Shown: positions 1-9,118 of the stretch, piece after piece
Layout of the letters: each line of letters begins with the position of its first letter
Numbering within the stretch: the first letter of the stretch is position 1
Source of the DNA: an uncultured Pelagibacteraceae bacterium
Lineage (GTDB): Bacteria > Pseudomonadota > Alphaproteobacteria > Pelagibacterales > Pelagibacteraceae
Assembly (NCBI GenBank): GCA_902592935.1
Contig: CACJGD010000004.1
Coordinates: 1 to 56,177 of the forward strand
Length of the DNA: 56,177 bases
Direction of reading: 5' to 3'
Made by a program: the position numbers and the translations under genes
The notes under the pieces: generated by a model
Told to the model about the DNA's origin: nothing
The model's input: the letters and a program-made list of their open reading frames with translations, nothing else
The model's database searches: none

Positions 1-1
1 T

Positions 2-652
2 CAAAGATCTTATGATGTTGAAGGTATGCATATTGGTACAGTAGCAGCAGGAAGAATTGGTTTAGACGCTTTAAGAAAAATGAAACCTTTTGATGTTCAT
101 CTCCATTATTTTGATAGACATAGATTACCAGAAAAAGTTGAAAAAGAGTTAAATTTAACTTTTCATGACTCAGTTGAATCTATGGTTAAAGTTTGTGATG
201 TTGTTACAATTAATTGTCCACTACATCCTGAAACTGAACATCTTTTTGATGAAAAAATGATTAATAAGATGAAAAAAGGAGCTTATATCGTAAATACCGC
301 CAGAGGAAAAATTTGCGATAAAGATGCAATTGCTGCAGCGCTTAAATCCGGTCAATTAAGTGGTTATGCTGGAGATGTTTGGTTTCCTCAGCCTGCACCA
401 AATGATCATCCTTGGAGATCGATGCCTCATCACGGGATGACGCCACATACTTCTGGAACATCTCTATCAGCACAAACTAGATACGCAGATGGTGTTAGAG
501 AAATACTGGAATGTTTTTTTGACAAAAAAGAAATCAGAAATCAGTATCTTATAGTTAAAGATGGAGAGCTTGCAGGTATGGGTGCTCACTCATATAGTAA
601 AGGGACTGCAACTGACGGTTCAGAAGAAGCTGCAAAGTATCAAAAAAAATAA
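2..652 (+). CDS. fdh: NAD-dependent formate dehydrogenase, metal-independent (C-terminal part)
   Basis: Oxidises formate to CO2 with NAD+ in the cytoplasm; a member of the D-2-hydroxyacid dehydrogenase family, needing no metal. The gene is cut by the window edge: the frame is open from base 2 and the first visible ATG (26) is internal, lying just before the Rossmann glycine motif (GTVAAGRIG). Also seen are the NCPLHPETEH stretch, the NTARGK motif and the catalytic His in TPHTSGT. The C-terminal tail with GAHSYSKG and GSEEAAK is characteristic of true formate dehydrogenases of the Pseudomonas sp. 101 type and is absent from general D-lactate or glycerate dehydrogenases. A terminator follows directly. 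The product is firm; the missing N-terminal half cannot be judged. Confidence 0.95.
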   Translation, partial: QRSYDVEGMHIGTVAAGRIGLDALRKMKPFDVHLHYFDRHRLPEKVEKELNLTFHDSVESMVKVCDVVTINCPLHPETEHLFDEKMINKMKKGAYIVNTARGKICDKDAIAAALKSGQLSGYAGDVWFPQPAPNDHPWRSMPHHGMTPHTSGTSLSAQTRYADGVREILECFFDKKEIRNQYLIVKDGELAGMGAHSYSKGTATDGSEEAAKYQKK

Positions 653-660
653 ATTCTTAT

Positions 661-697
661 AAAAAAGCGATTTATATCTTTTATAAGTCGCTTTTTT
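661..697 (+). terminator. Intrinsic terminator after formate dehydrogenase
   Basis: An A-rich arm (661-670, ending GCGA) pairs with a T-rich arm (688-697, starting TCGC). The stem continues inward as TTATA/TATAA (672-676 with 682-686) around a five-base loop. The T run at the 3' side makes it a rho-independent terminator for the plus strand. It separates the NAD enzyme from the fdhD operon. Confidence 0.85.
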
Positions 698-742
698 AAA
701 GAAAATTCACATCAATAATTCATAAACTTATTTTTTTCATTC

Positions 743-770
743 TTTCATATTTTTAAAGTTAAAATATACT
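743..770 (+). promoter_or_regulatory. Candidate fdhD promoter giving a leaderless mRNA
   Basis: A good -10 hexamer, TATACT, sits at 765-770, only six bases before the fdhD ATG at 777. The expected transcript start therefore falls on or next to the start codon. The -35 region (about 743-748, TTTCAT) is poor. No Shine-Dalgarno-like sequence is visible. This is an inference from spacing. Confidence 0.4.
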
Positions 771-776
771 GCTCGA

Positions 777-1619
777 ATGAATTCTGAATACAAAGTATTA
801 AAATTTAAATCTGAAAATTTAGATAACTTTAATGATCATATATCTATAGAGGAACCTGTAGAAATAATAATTAGATATAAAGATAAGGAAATTTGGGTTG
901 AAAAAACTATTTCAGTTACGATGAGAACTCCAGGAGATGATGAAGATTTAGTACGAGGTTTTCTTTTTAATGAAAAAATAATTGAAAAAATTGATTATAT
1001 AGAAAAAATTGAGCTCACTGGTAAACCTACAGAACAATACGGTCTAAAAAATAAAATTATTGTTACAATTAATAATTCAGATAACATTGATGTCGATAAA
1101 ATAAAAAGAAATTTTCTAACAAACTCATCTTGTGGTGTTTGTGGCAAAAGTTCTTTAGATGCTTTAGAAATTATTAAAAAAGACAAAATTTTAAAATCTA
1201 ATCCAAAAATATCAAAAGAGGTTTTAATGAGCTCACCAAAAAAGCTTCGTCAAAATCAATCAGAATTTTCAAAAACTGGAGGTATTCATGCAAGTGGATT
1301 ATTTACTGCTCAAGGAGATATAGTTGCCATTAAGGAGGATGTTGGTCGTCATAATGCTTTAGATAAACTTATTGGTTATTCTCTAAAAGAAAATTTACTT
1401 GATAACACTTCACAATTTTTAGCTTGTTCCGGTAGACTTAATTTTGACCTAGTACAAAAAGCACTTATGGCAAATATTGGGATTTTAATAGGTGTTGGTG
1501 CGCCAACTAGTCTTGCTATTGATTTAGCAAATAAGTTTGACATGACATTGGTTGGTTTTGTAAAAGAGGATAGCTTTAATATTTATAGTAATCAAGATAG
1601 GATTATAATAAATACTTGA
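777..1619 (+). CDS. fdhD: Formate dehydrogenase accessory sulfurtransferase FdhD
   Basis: FdhD passes sulfur from cysteine desulfurase to the bis-MGD molybdenum cofactor and is needed for active molybdenum formate dehydrogenase. The 280-residue protein has the usual family length. It carries the active-site CxxC in the SCGVCGK stretch (around residues 118-124), the TGGIHASG segment and the EDVGRHNALDK motif. It lies 26 bp upstream of the FDH subunit genes in the same direction and probably opens their operon. The proposed start gives a leaderless message. Assignment is confident. Confidence 0.95.
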   Translation: MNSEYKVLKFKSENLDNFNDHISIEEPVEIIIRYKDKEIWVEKTISVTMRTPGDDEDLVRGFLFNEKIIEKIDYIEKIELTGKPTEQYGLKNKIIVTINNSDNIDVDKIKRNFLTNSSCGVCGKSSLDALEIIKKDKILKSNPKISKEVLMSSPKKLRQNQSEFSKTGGIHASGLFTAQGDIVAIKEDVGRHNALDKLIGYSLKENLLDNTSQFLACSGRLNFDLVQKALMANIGILIGVGAPTSLAIDLANKFDMTLVGFVKEDSFNIYSNQDRIIINT

Positions 1620-1645
1620 GCTATTAAAAAAGGGTAAAGGGTAAA

Positions 1646-3301
1646 TTGTCAAAAAATATAAGTAATCTATCAGGTAGAATTGGACTTAAAGAAAATCTGT
1701 TTAAGCAAATATCTGAAAATACATTGAGCGATAAACCGCAAGATATCAAAGAAATTGCTAAAAAACATAACCTTGGGGTTTCAACACTTCATGGAGCTGA
1801 ATCATTTTATGAATTTTTAAGACCATCTCATAGAGAAAAGAAAGCTTTTGTTTGCAATGGTAGTGCATGCATGTGCGCTGGCACACAAGAGAAGTTAAAA
1901 GATACTTTAAAAGAAAAACTTGGTGACGATAAAGTTGGAGAAATGTTTTGCCTGGGACATTGTTATGAAAACCATGCATTCCATTATGATGGAGAAAATT
2001 ATGCTGGGAAGGATATAGAAAAAATTGACCTAATAATTAAAGGTGAAGAAATTAAACAAGAGAAATTTTTCTCAAAAAGTTTTGCTACAACAAGTTTTTT
2101 AATGGATGATAAACTTTCATCAACTAACCAATTTAAAGATCAATTAAATAAATTTTTAAAAACTGATAAAAAAGAAATTGTTAAATCGCTTTTAGATTCT
2201 AATTTAACTGGTAGAGGTGGTGCAGGGTTTCCAACAGGAATGAAATGGGATTTTTGCAGTAAAGCAAAAGGAGAAAAAAAGTACGTTATCTGTAATGCAG
2301 ACGAAGGTGACTCTGGTGCTTTTTCAGATAGATATTTATTAGAAGACCAGCCTCTAAAAGTTATTTTTGGAATGGTAATGTGTGGATTTGTAATAGGAAG
2401 TGATGAAGGAGTTTTATATATTCGTGGAGAATATCCAAAATCTATTGAAGCCATCAATGGAAGTATCAATGAACTTAAAAAGTTAGGTCTTCTGGGTGAT
2501 AATATTTTGGGAACTGATTTTTCATTCGATCTTGGGATTTGTATCGGACAAGGTGCATATATTTGTGGAGAAGAAACAGCTTTGATTGCATCTATTGAAG
2601 GAAGAAGAGCAGAAGTTGATGTTAGACCTCCTTTTCCTGTTACAGAAGGATTGTATAAAAAACCAACTGTTGTTAATAATGTTGAAACTTTAGCAGCTGC
2701 TACCGGAATTTTAATAAATGGTTCTGAAAAATTTTCATCTATAGGAAATAAAAAATCTGCAGGCACTAAATTGGTTTGTTTGGATAGTTTCTTTAAAAAC
2801 CCAGGTGTTTATGAAATTGATATGGGAACGCCAATGAAAAAAATATTTAATGAAATTGGTGGAGGATACAAAGAACCATTAAAAGCTTTTCAAATCGGTG
2901 GGCCACTTGGTGGTGTAGTTCCATTAAGTGAAATAGAAAATCTGAATTTAGATTTTCAGGAATTTACTGCAAAAGGTTTCATGTTGGGTCATGCTAGTGT
3001 GGTGAGTATTCCTAAAGATTTTTCTATGGCAGAATACATTCATCATCTATTTGAATTTTCTGCTGAAGAATCATGTGGAAAATGTTTCCCTGGAAGACTT
3101 GGATCTTACAGAGGTAAAGAGATGTTTGACCAAGCTAAAAAGAAAACTGCAAAAATACCTTTGAAATTGCTTGAAGAATTGCTTGTTACAATGAAAAAAG
3201 GTTGTTTATGCGCTTTATGCGGAGCTATTCCTACTCCTATTCAAAACATCCTAAAATACTTTGGGGATGAAATGAAAAATGATATGGTTAAAGATAATTA
3301 A
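1646..3301 (+). CDS. fdsB: Formate dehydrogenase NADH-side subunit, NuoE-NuoF fusion
   Basis: Electron-transfer subunit of the cytoplasmic NAD-dependent molybdenum formate dehydrogenase: it takes electrons from the catalytic subunit and reduces NAD+. The first ~150 residues are NuoE/FdsG-like, with a helical start and a full [2Fe-2S] set (CxxxxC in FVCNGSAC, CxxxC in FCLGHC). Residues ~160-551 are NuoF-like, with the glycine-rich FMN/NADH region (GRGGAGFPTG), the ADEGDSGAFSDR stretch, GAYICGEETALI, and a C-terminal [4Fe-4S] motif beginning SCGKCFPGR. At 551 residues it is longer than NuoF alone, and no separate FdsG gene lies in this operon. It starts with TTG after an AAAGG-type ribosome site and abuts fdsA, whose ATG lies at 3301. 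Confidence 0.92.
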   Translation: MSKNISNLSGRIGLKENLFKQISENTLSDKPQDIKEIAKKHNLGVSTLHGAESFYEFLRPSHREKKAFVCNGSACMCAGTQEKLKDTLKEKLGDDKVGEMFCLGHCYENHAFHYDGENYAGKDIEKIDLIIKGEEIKQEKFFSKSFATTSFLMDDKLSSTNQFKDQLNKFLKTDKKEIVKSLLDSNLTGRGGAGFPTGMKWDFCSKAKGEKKYVICNADEGDSGAFSDRYLLEDQPLKVIFGMVMCGFVIGSDEGVLYIRGEYPKSIEAINGSINELKKLGLLGDNILGTDFSFDLGICIGQGAYICGEETALIASIEGRRAEVDVRPPFPVTEGLYKKPTVVNNVETLAAATGILINGSEKFSSIGNKKSAGTKLVCLDSFFKNPGVYEIDMGTPMKKIFNEIGGGYKEPLKAFQIGGPLGGVVPLSEIENLNLDFQEFTAKGFMLGHASVVSIPKDFSMAEYIHHLFEFSAEESCGKCFPGRLGSYRGKEMFDQAKKKTAKIPLKLLEELLVTMKKGCLCALCGAIPTPIQNILKYFGDEMKNDMVKDN

Positions 3302-6069
3302 TGAGTTCAGAGAAAAGAAAAATTGCTTATATTGACGGAAAACCGTATGAAATCGGTCCAAATCACTCCTCAATTTTAAAATTTGTAAAAAGTTATGTGG
3401 GTGAAAAAAAAGTTCCTACCTTATGTGATGATCCAAATTTAGCACCTTATGGAGCTTGTAGAGTGTGTTCGGTAGAAGTTGCTTTAGAAAAAGATGGCCC
3501 TACAAGAGTAGTTGCTTCTTGCCATACTCCAGTTGCTGAAAATCAACATATCTTTACTTCAAATGAATCCTTGAAAGATCTAAGAAAAAATATTGTTGAA
3601 TTAGTATTAACAGATCATCCAATGGAATGTGATACTTGTGAGGTAAATAACAACTGTGAATTACAAACAGTAGCAAACGATTTAGGAGTATCTGATCACA
3701 GATATAACAGTCCAAAACAACATAAAGGAATTCCAAGAGATACATCTCATGATTACATGAGAATGAATTTAGACAATTGTATCAATTGTGGAAGATGTGT
3801 CAGGGCTTGTGATGAAATTCAAGGTTCATTCGTTTTAACAATGAGTGGAAGAGGATTTGAATCAAGAATAACAACTGATAACGACATGATGTTTGGAGAT
3901 AGTTCATGTGTTTCTTGTGGTGCTTGCGCTCACACTTGTCCAACAGATGCTATCTCAGATGTTTTTCAATCAAAGTCTGCTGCAGTAGATAAAAAAGTTA
4001 GAACAACTTGTTCATACTGCGGTGTTGGTTGTAATTTAGAGGCTTCAATTAAAGATGATAAAGTTGTAGCTATTGATACGCCTAAACAAACAGAAGTTAA
4101 CGCTGGACATACGTGTATTAAAGGAAGATATGCGTTTAGTTTTTATGATCATCCAGACAGATTAAAAACACCTTTAATTAAAAGAAATGGAAAATTTGAA
4201 GAAGCTTCTTGGGATGAAGCTTATGATTTTATCAAAAAGGAAATGAACAGAATTACAAAAGATAATGGTCCAGATGCCTTTGCTGGAATTTCCTCTGCGA
4301 GATGTACAAATGAAGAAAATTATGTTTTCCAAAAAATGATTAGAGCTGCAGTAGGAACTAACAGCGTAGATTGTTGTGCAAGAATTTGTCATTCACCAAC
4401 AGCTTGGGGAATGCAGCAAACTTTTGGAACAGGAGCGGCGACTAATTCAACAGAAGATATCTATCATGCAGATTTATTTTTAGTTATTGGAGCTAATCCA
4501 ACTAATGCTCATCCTGTAACGGGTGCAAAAATAAAACAGCAAGTCATGAAAGGTAAAAAATTAATTGTGCTTGATCCAGTTACCACTGAACTAGCTAAGC
4601 TTGCTGATTATCATATTAAACTAAGACCAGGAACTAACGTTGCAGTTCTAAATATGATGTTGCACTTTATTATTAAATCAAAACTTTATAATGTAGATTT
4701 TGTAAGAGATAGAACTGAAGGCTTTGATAATTTCTTAAAAGAAATTGAAAGACAAGATGTAGATCAATTAGCAAAAGTGGCTGGAGTAGATAAACAATTA
4801 GTTAAAGAAGCAGCAATTGCATATGCTACTGCAAGAAATTCAATGGAGTTCCATGGTTTAGGAGTTACTGAACACGAACAAGGATCTAAAACTGTAATGT
4901 TAATTGCAGATCTAGCAATGATTACCGGAAACATTGGAAGAAAAGGTGTTGGAGTTAACCCTTTAAGAGGTCAAAACAATGTTCAAGGTGCAGCAGATAT
5001 GGGATGTCAACCACACCAGGGTGCTGGATATTTTCCTGTGGCTGATGAAAAACATCAAGAATTCTATACAGAAAAATATGGAGTAACTCACCCAACTAAG
5101 CCAGGATTAAAAATTCCTCAAATGTTTGAAGCTGCAATAGATAAAGAGCTTAAAGGTTTATGGATTATTGGTGAAGATATAGTTCAAACTGATCCTAATA
5201 GCGCTCATGTTATAGAGGCTATGAACTCATTAGAGCTTCTAGTTGTTCAAGAAATATTTATGAGTGAAACGGCAAAATTAGCGACTGTTGTTCTACCAGG
5301 TACAACTTTCTTGGAAAAAGATGGAACTTTTACAAATACTGAGAGAAGAATTCAAAGAGTGAACAGAGCTGTGCCTCCTCTACCAGGCACTAAACCTGAT
5401 GGATTAATTGTAACTGAAATGATGCAAAAATTAGGTTTTGACCAACCAACTTATGACGCTGATCAAGTTCTAGAAGAGATTGCTGATATAGTTCCTTTCT
5501 TTAAGGGAGTTACTAGAGAAAGATTAGGAAAATTTGGATTACAATGGCCAGTTCAAGAAGATGGAACTGATACTAAAATTTTACATACTGAAACTTTTAA
5601 ATTAGGTAAAGGTAGACTTAAAAACTTTGATTGGAAAGAGTCATCAGAAATTGAAGCAAATAAAAAAGATTATCCTTTAATTTTAACAACAAGTAGAGTT
5701 TTACAACATTACAACGCCGCAACAATGACTAGAAGAACAAAAAATATAAATATTGTTGATGAAGATGTTTTATTAATTCATCCTAAAGATGCAGAGTATA
5801 GAGATCTTAATACAGGCGATATTGGAAGACTTTATTCAGGCAGAGGTGAAGTTGCTTTAAAAGTAGAGGTAACAGATAAAGTTAAAGAAGGAATAGTATT
5901 TACTACATTCCATTTCCCAGAGCATATGGTTAATATGGTTACAGGTCATGGTAAAGATGAGGAAACAATGTGTGCAGAATACAAAGTATCTTCTGTTGAA
6001 GTACAAAAAATCTCTAATCAGTTCAAAACAGAGGTTAAACCAAAAGAAAATCTAGCTGAAGTTAGTTAA
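3301..6069 (+). CDS. fdsA: NAD-dependent formate dehydrogenase, molybdenum catalytic subunit
   Basis: Catalytic subunit that oxidises formate to CO2 at a bis-MGD molybdenum centre. The N-terminal ~230 residues resemble NuoG: a [2Fe-2S] domain (DPNLAPYGACRVC), a His/Cys-ligated cluster (HPMECDTCEVNNNC), and two ferredoxin-type clusters (CINCGRCVRAC, CVSCGACAHTC). Next come the domain-entry cluster (CSYCGVGC) and the molybdopterin oxidoreductase domain. The predicted metal ligand is Cys363 followed by His364 (ARICHSPT), so this is a cysteine, not selenocysteine, enzyme. The C-terminal dinucleotide-binding domain is intact. The 922-residue length is close to FdsA of Rhodobacter. No FdsD or FdsC gene follows; selO comes next after 5 bp. 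Confidence 0.95.
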   Translation: MSSEKRKIAYIDGKPYEIGPNHSSILKFVKSYVGEKKVPTLCDDPNLAPYGACRVCSVEVALEKDGPTRVVASCHTPVAENQHIFTSNESLKDLRKNIVELVLTDHPMECDTCEVNNNCELQTVANDLGVSDHRYNSPKQHKGIPRDTSHDYMRMNLDNCINCGRCVRACDEIQGSFVLTMSGRGFESRITTDNDMMFGDSSCVSCGACAHTCPTDAISDVFQSKSAAVDKKVRTTCSYCGVGCNLEASIKDDKVVAIDTPKQTEVNAGHTCIKGRYAFSFYDHPDRLKTPLIKRNGKFEEASWDEAYDFIKKEMNRITKDNGPDAFAGISSARCTNEENYVFQKMIRAAVGTNSVDCCARICHSPTAWGMQQTFGTGAATNSTEDIYHADLFLVIGANPTNAHPVTGAKIKQQVMKGKKLIVLDPVTTELAKLADYHIKLRPGTNVAVLNMMLHFIIKSKLYNVDFVRDRTEGFDNFLKEIERQDVDQLAKVAGVDKQLVKEAAIAYATARNSMEFHGLGVTEHEQGSKTVMLIADLAMITGNIGRKGVGVNPLRGQNNVQGAADMGCQPHQGAGYFPVADEKHQEFYTEKYGVTHPTKPGLKIPQMFEAAIDKELKGLWIIGEDIVQTDPNSAHVIEAMNSLELLVVQEIFMSETAKLATVVLPGTTFLEKDGTFTNTERRIQRVNRAVPPLPGTKPDGLIVTEMMQKLGFDQPTYDADQVLEEIADIVPFFKGVTRERLGKFGLQWPVQEDGTDTKILHTETFKLGKGRLKNFDWKESSEIEANKKDYPLILTTSRVLQHYNAATMTRRTKNINIVDEDVLLIHPKDAEYRDLNTGDIGRLYSGRGEVALKVEVTDKVKEGIVFTTFHFPEHMVNMVTGHGKDEETMCAEYKVSSVEVQKISNQFKTEVKPKENLAEVS

Positions 6070-6074
6070 TTAAA

Positions 6075-7520
6075 ATGACCATTGGTTGGCATTTTGATAA
6101 TACATATTCAAAGTTATCAAATACTTTTAAAGAAAATATTAAACCAACTCCTGTTCATGATCCTGAATTAGTAATTTTAAATGAGGAACTAGCATCTACT
6201 TTAAATTTAGATTTTTCAAAAACAGATAAAAAAAAATTATCAGAAATATTTTCTGGTAACTCCATACCGGAAGAAACTAACACCATTGCGCAAGCATATG
6301 CAGGACATCAATTTGGACACTTTGCTATGTTAGGGGATGGTAGAGCAGTTTTGTTGGGCGAACATTTAGTTAACAATGACAATCGTTTTGATATTCAGTT
6401 TAAAGGTTCAGGAAGAACTTCTTTTTCTAGAGGTGGTGATGGAAGAGCGGCTCTGGGACCTATGCTTAGAGAATATATTATCAGCGAAGCGATACATTCA
6501 TTAAATATTCCAACTACCAGAAGCCTTGCTGTAGTAAAAACAGGAGAAAAAGTTGTAAGAGAAAATCTTTTACAAGGTGCTATATTAACAAGAGTTGCAT
6601 CAAGTCATCTTCGAGTTGGAACATTTCAGTATATTGCTGCAACTCAAAACACTGAAAATTTAAATACTTTAGTCGACTACACAATAAACAGACATTATCC
6701 AGAAATTAAAAAATCAAATTCAAAAGCTTTAGACTTATTAAATCTCGTAATGGAAAAGCAATGCCAGCTAGTAATTAACTGGATGCGTGTTGGATTTATT
6801 CATGGAGTTATGAATACTGATAATATGACAATTTCAGGTGAAACTATTGATTACGGTCCTTGTGCATTTATGGATCATTATGATCCAAAAACTGTATTTA
6901 GCTCAATCGATAAATTTGGAAGATATGCCTTTTCTAATCAACCACCAATTACAAAGTGGAATTTAGCAAGATTTGCCGAATGTTTGATCCCTCTAATTCA
7001 TAAAGATGAAGATACTGCAATAAAATTAGCTACAGTTTTAATAGATAATTTCCAAAATATTTATGAAGATAAGTGGTTAAATATGATGAGAGATAAGCTT
7101 GGTCTATTTGGTGAGGATAAAAATGATAAAAAATTAATTAATGATTTATTTAATTGGATGGAAAAAAATAAAGCAGATTACACAAATACTTTTTGTAATC
7201 TAATGGATGTCAATTTAGATGAAATTTACAAAAATAATGATTTTATCAATTGGAAAAATGAATGGAAAAAAAGATCTGAGTTAAATAATTCAACTAAGGA
7301 AAAACAAACTAAACTTATGAAAAAAAATAATCCAACTGTTATTCCTAGAAATCATAAAGTAGAGGAGGCTTTAGCTGAAGCAGACAAAGGAAGTTTAGAT
7401 AAAATGAAAAAATTATTAGCTATTTTAAAAAATCCTTATGACAATCAGAATAATATTGAAGAATACCAAACGCCTGCTCCATCGAGCAATGAAAAATATC
7501 AAACTTTTTGTGGAACTTAA
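6075..7520 (+). CDS. selO: Protein adenylyltransferase SelO (YdiU/UPF0061)
   Basis: A pseudokinase-fold enzyme that transfers AMP from ATP to Ser, Thr or Tyr of proteins and is linked in bacteria to oxidative-stress response. The protein (481 residues) matches the usual YdiU length. Family signatures are seen: AQAYAGHQFGHFAMLGDGRA, the FKGSGRTSFSRGGDGRAA loop, GAILTRVASSHLRVGTFQY, the HGVMNTDNM catalytic stretch and the metal-binding DYGPCAFMDHYDP. It starts 5 bp after fdsA, so it is probably co-transcribed with formate dehydrogenase. It meets the next gene tail to tail with one base between. Confidence 0.94.
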   Translation: MTIGWHFDNTYSKLSNTFKENIKPTPVHDPELVILNEELASTLNLDFSKTDKKKLSEIFSGNSIPEETNTIAQAYAGHQFGHFAMLGDGRAVLLGEHLVNNDNRFDIQFKGSGRTSFSRGGDGRAALGPMLREYIISEAIHSLNIPTTRSLAVVKTGEKVVRENLLQGAILTRVASSHLRVGTFQYIAATQNTENLNTLVDYTINRHYPEIKKSNSKALDLLNLVMEKQCQLVINWMRVGFIHGVMNTDNMTISGETIDYGPCAFMDHYDPKTVFSSIDKFGRYAFSNQPPITKWNLARFAECLIPLIHKDEDTAIKLATVLIDNFQNIYEDKWLNMMRDKLGLFGEDKNDKKLINDLFNWMEKNKADYTNTFCNLMDVNLDEIYKNNDFINWKNEWKKRSELNNSTKEKQTKLMKKNNPTVIPRNHKVEEALAEADKGSLDKMKKLLAILKNPYDNQNNIEEYQTPAPSSNEKYQTFCGT

Positions 7521-7521
7521 A

Positions 7522-8625
7522 TTATAGAACGTAGGGCTCTGGCCTGGCAGTTTTACCTAAAACTCTCTCAACTGCAAAATCACTTATATCAATTGTTTGG
7601 TATGATCCTGTTGTAATTAATTCGGTCAACGCTCTACCAATACCTGGCGCCTGCATTAATCCTCGACCTGTAAATCCAGAAGCCATGTAAACATTGTCAT
7701 ATTTTGGATGTTTACCAACGACTGCATTGTTATCTAATTTATTGCAATCATAGTAACCTGCCCATCCACCAGTTAATTTTAATTCTTCAAAAGCTGGTAT
7801 TCTCTTGGCAAGAGCTGGCCACACTAATTCTTCAAAATCATTCCAAGCAGGCTCTAAATCTTCTGCATCAAATACAGAAATAGGTGATCCTGCTAAATAT
7901 TCTCCTCCTTCTGGTCTCCAATAAACACCGGTTGTTAAGTCTCCACTTAGTGGCATCTCTTTTATATATGTAGGGCATTTAACCCTAAAAACTGTATGCT
8001 TTTGAGGAACAACAGGGACATCTTCTAACAACTCTTTTGTCCAACAACCAACTGCAGAAACAATCGTTTTAGCATTTATCTCAGAAATACTTTTTACTTC
8101 ACCTTTAATAAATTCAGCTCCAAGCTCTATTGCTTTACTTTTAAGAGCGGTATGAAACATAAATGGATCAATCCATCCTTCACTTTGATTATCTGTGTAA
8201 GTTGCTGTCTCAATCCCTTCACTATTCACATAAGGGAAAACTTTTGATAATTCTGATCCTTTAATATTTTTTGTTCCTGCATCACATTCTTTATGATTTT
8301 CTAATGCTCTATATTGTTCTTCAGCATGTTCAGGGCCAAACATTAAAAGATATCCATTGGTTACCATACTAGCTGTAGGATTAGGATTTTTTTCTGTTTT
8401 TAATAATTCTGGTATTTGAAAAATAAATTCTCTTGCAAATTTTCCTAACAAAATATTTTCTTTTTGAAAAAATTGTCTTCTAAAGCCACCTAGAGACAAT
8501 GGAAATGAAGCTGTTTTATAAGTAGGATCCCTTTCAATAACTTTTACTTTTCTCCCCTCTTTGGATAAAAAATAAGCTGTTGCTGCCCCAATTATTCCAC
8601 CACCGATTACTACAACATCATCCAT
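7522..8625 (-). CDS. FAD-dependent oxidoreductase of the DAO family
   Basis: Probably oxidises the C-N bond of an amino acid or N-methyl amine such as sarcosine or dimethylglycine; the substrate cannot be told from sequence. The N-terminus has the Rossmann FAD motif GGGIIGAATAYFLSKEG followed by an acidic residue (VIERD) closing the nucleotide site. The C-terminus has the DAO pattern with YMASGFTGRGLMQAPGIGRAL. The length of 367 residues fits single-subunit sarcosine or glycine oxidase-like members. It lies 2 bp from tspO on the same strand. The DAO fold is sure; naming a substrate would be guessing. Confidence 0.85.
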   Translation of the reverse strand: MDDVVVIGGGIIGAATAYFLSKEGRKVKVIERDPTYKTASFPLSLGGFRRQFFQKENILLGKFAREFIFQIPELLKTEKNPNPTASMVTNGYLLMFGPEHAEEQYRALENHKECDAGTKNIKGSELSKVFPYVNSEGIETATYTDNQSEGWIDPFMFHTALKSKAIELGAEFIKGEVKSISEINAKTIVSAVGCWTKELLEDVPVVPQKHTVFRVKCPTYIKEMPLSGDLTTGVYWRPEGGEYLAGSPISVFDAEDLEPAWNDFEELVWPALAKRIPAFEELKLTGGWAGYYDCNKLDNNAVVGKHPKYDNVYMASGFTGRGLMQAPGIGRALTELITTGSYQTIDISDFAVERVLGKTARPEPYVL

Positions 8626-8627
8626 AT

Positions 8628-9110
8628 CTAATTTAATATAATTAAGCTTGTATTCAGGATTAGTGCAAAGCTACACCAAAGTAAATATGGAATCATTAAG
8701 TAGGCACTCAACATCTTGACGCGTTTAAACCTTAAAATAAGATTAATTATCAATGCTATTAGTAAGATTAATACTAAAAGCGCTAAAACCATATTATGGA
8801 AAACAAAAAAAACTACACTCCAAGTTGTATTAAAAACTAAATGAATAAAATAAATATAAACAGTATTCATATCTCTATTTTTTGTATGCCAGTAAAGCCA
8901 TATTGCAACTGTCATCAATATATACAAAGTGGTCCAAACAGGTCCGAATATCCAATCTGGTGGATTAAATATTGGTTTATTTAGTAATGAATACCATGGC
9001 TCTTTAAATGTAATGGTAGCTAAACCTCCAATCAATGAAGCAGAGAATGTAATAGCAAGAAACAATATAAATGTTAAAAATTTATTTTTAAACATGTTAG
9101 ATATATACAT
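8628..9110 (-). CDS. tspO: TspO/MBR family tryptophan-rich sensory protein
   Basis: Small membrane protein with five predicted transmembrane helices that binds porphyrins and related ligands. In Rhodobacter it affects tetrapyrrole metabolism and photosystem gene expression. The 160 residues contain the family hallmark KPIFNPPDWIFGPVWTTLYILM, plus FNTTWSVVFF and a PYLLWCSFALILN segment near the end. Two starts are possible: ATG at 9110, or an internal ATG at 9095 that gives the shorter N-terminus before the first helix. Neither has a clear ribosome site. It is divergent from the SDR gene with only a few bases between. Confidence 0.9.
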   Translation of the reverse strand: MYISNMFKNKFLTFILFLAITFSASLIGGLATITFKEPWYSLLNKPIFNPPDWIFGPVWTTLYILMTVAIWLYWHTKNRDMNTVYIYFIHLVFNTTWSVVFFVFHNMVLALLVLILLIALIINLILRFKRVKMLSAYLMIPYLLWCSFALILNTSLIILN

Positions 9111-9118
9111 AACAAAAA

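Noticed and set aside
2140-2766. A 208-residue antisense frame inside the formate dehydrogenase NuoF-like gene
   Set aside because: It lies wholly opposite a gene with clear conserved motifs. It shows no domain and no ribosome site.
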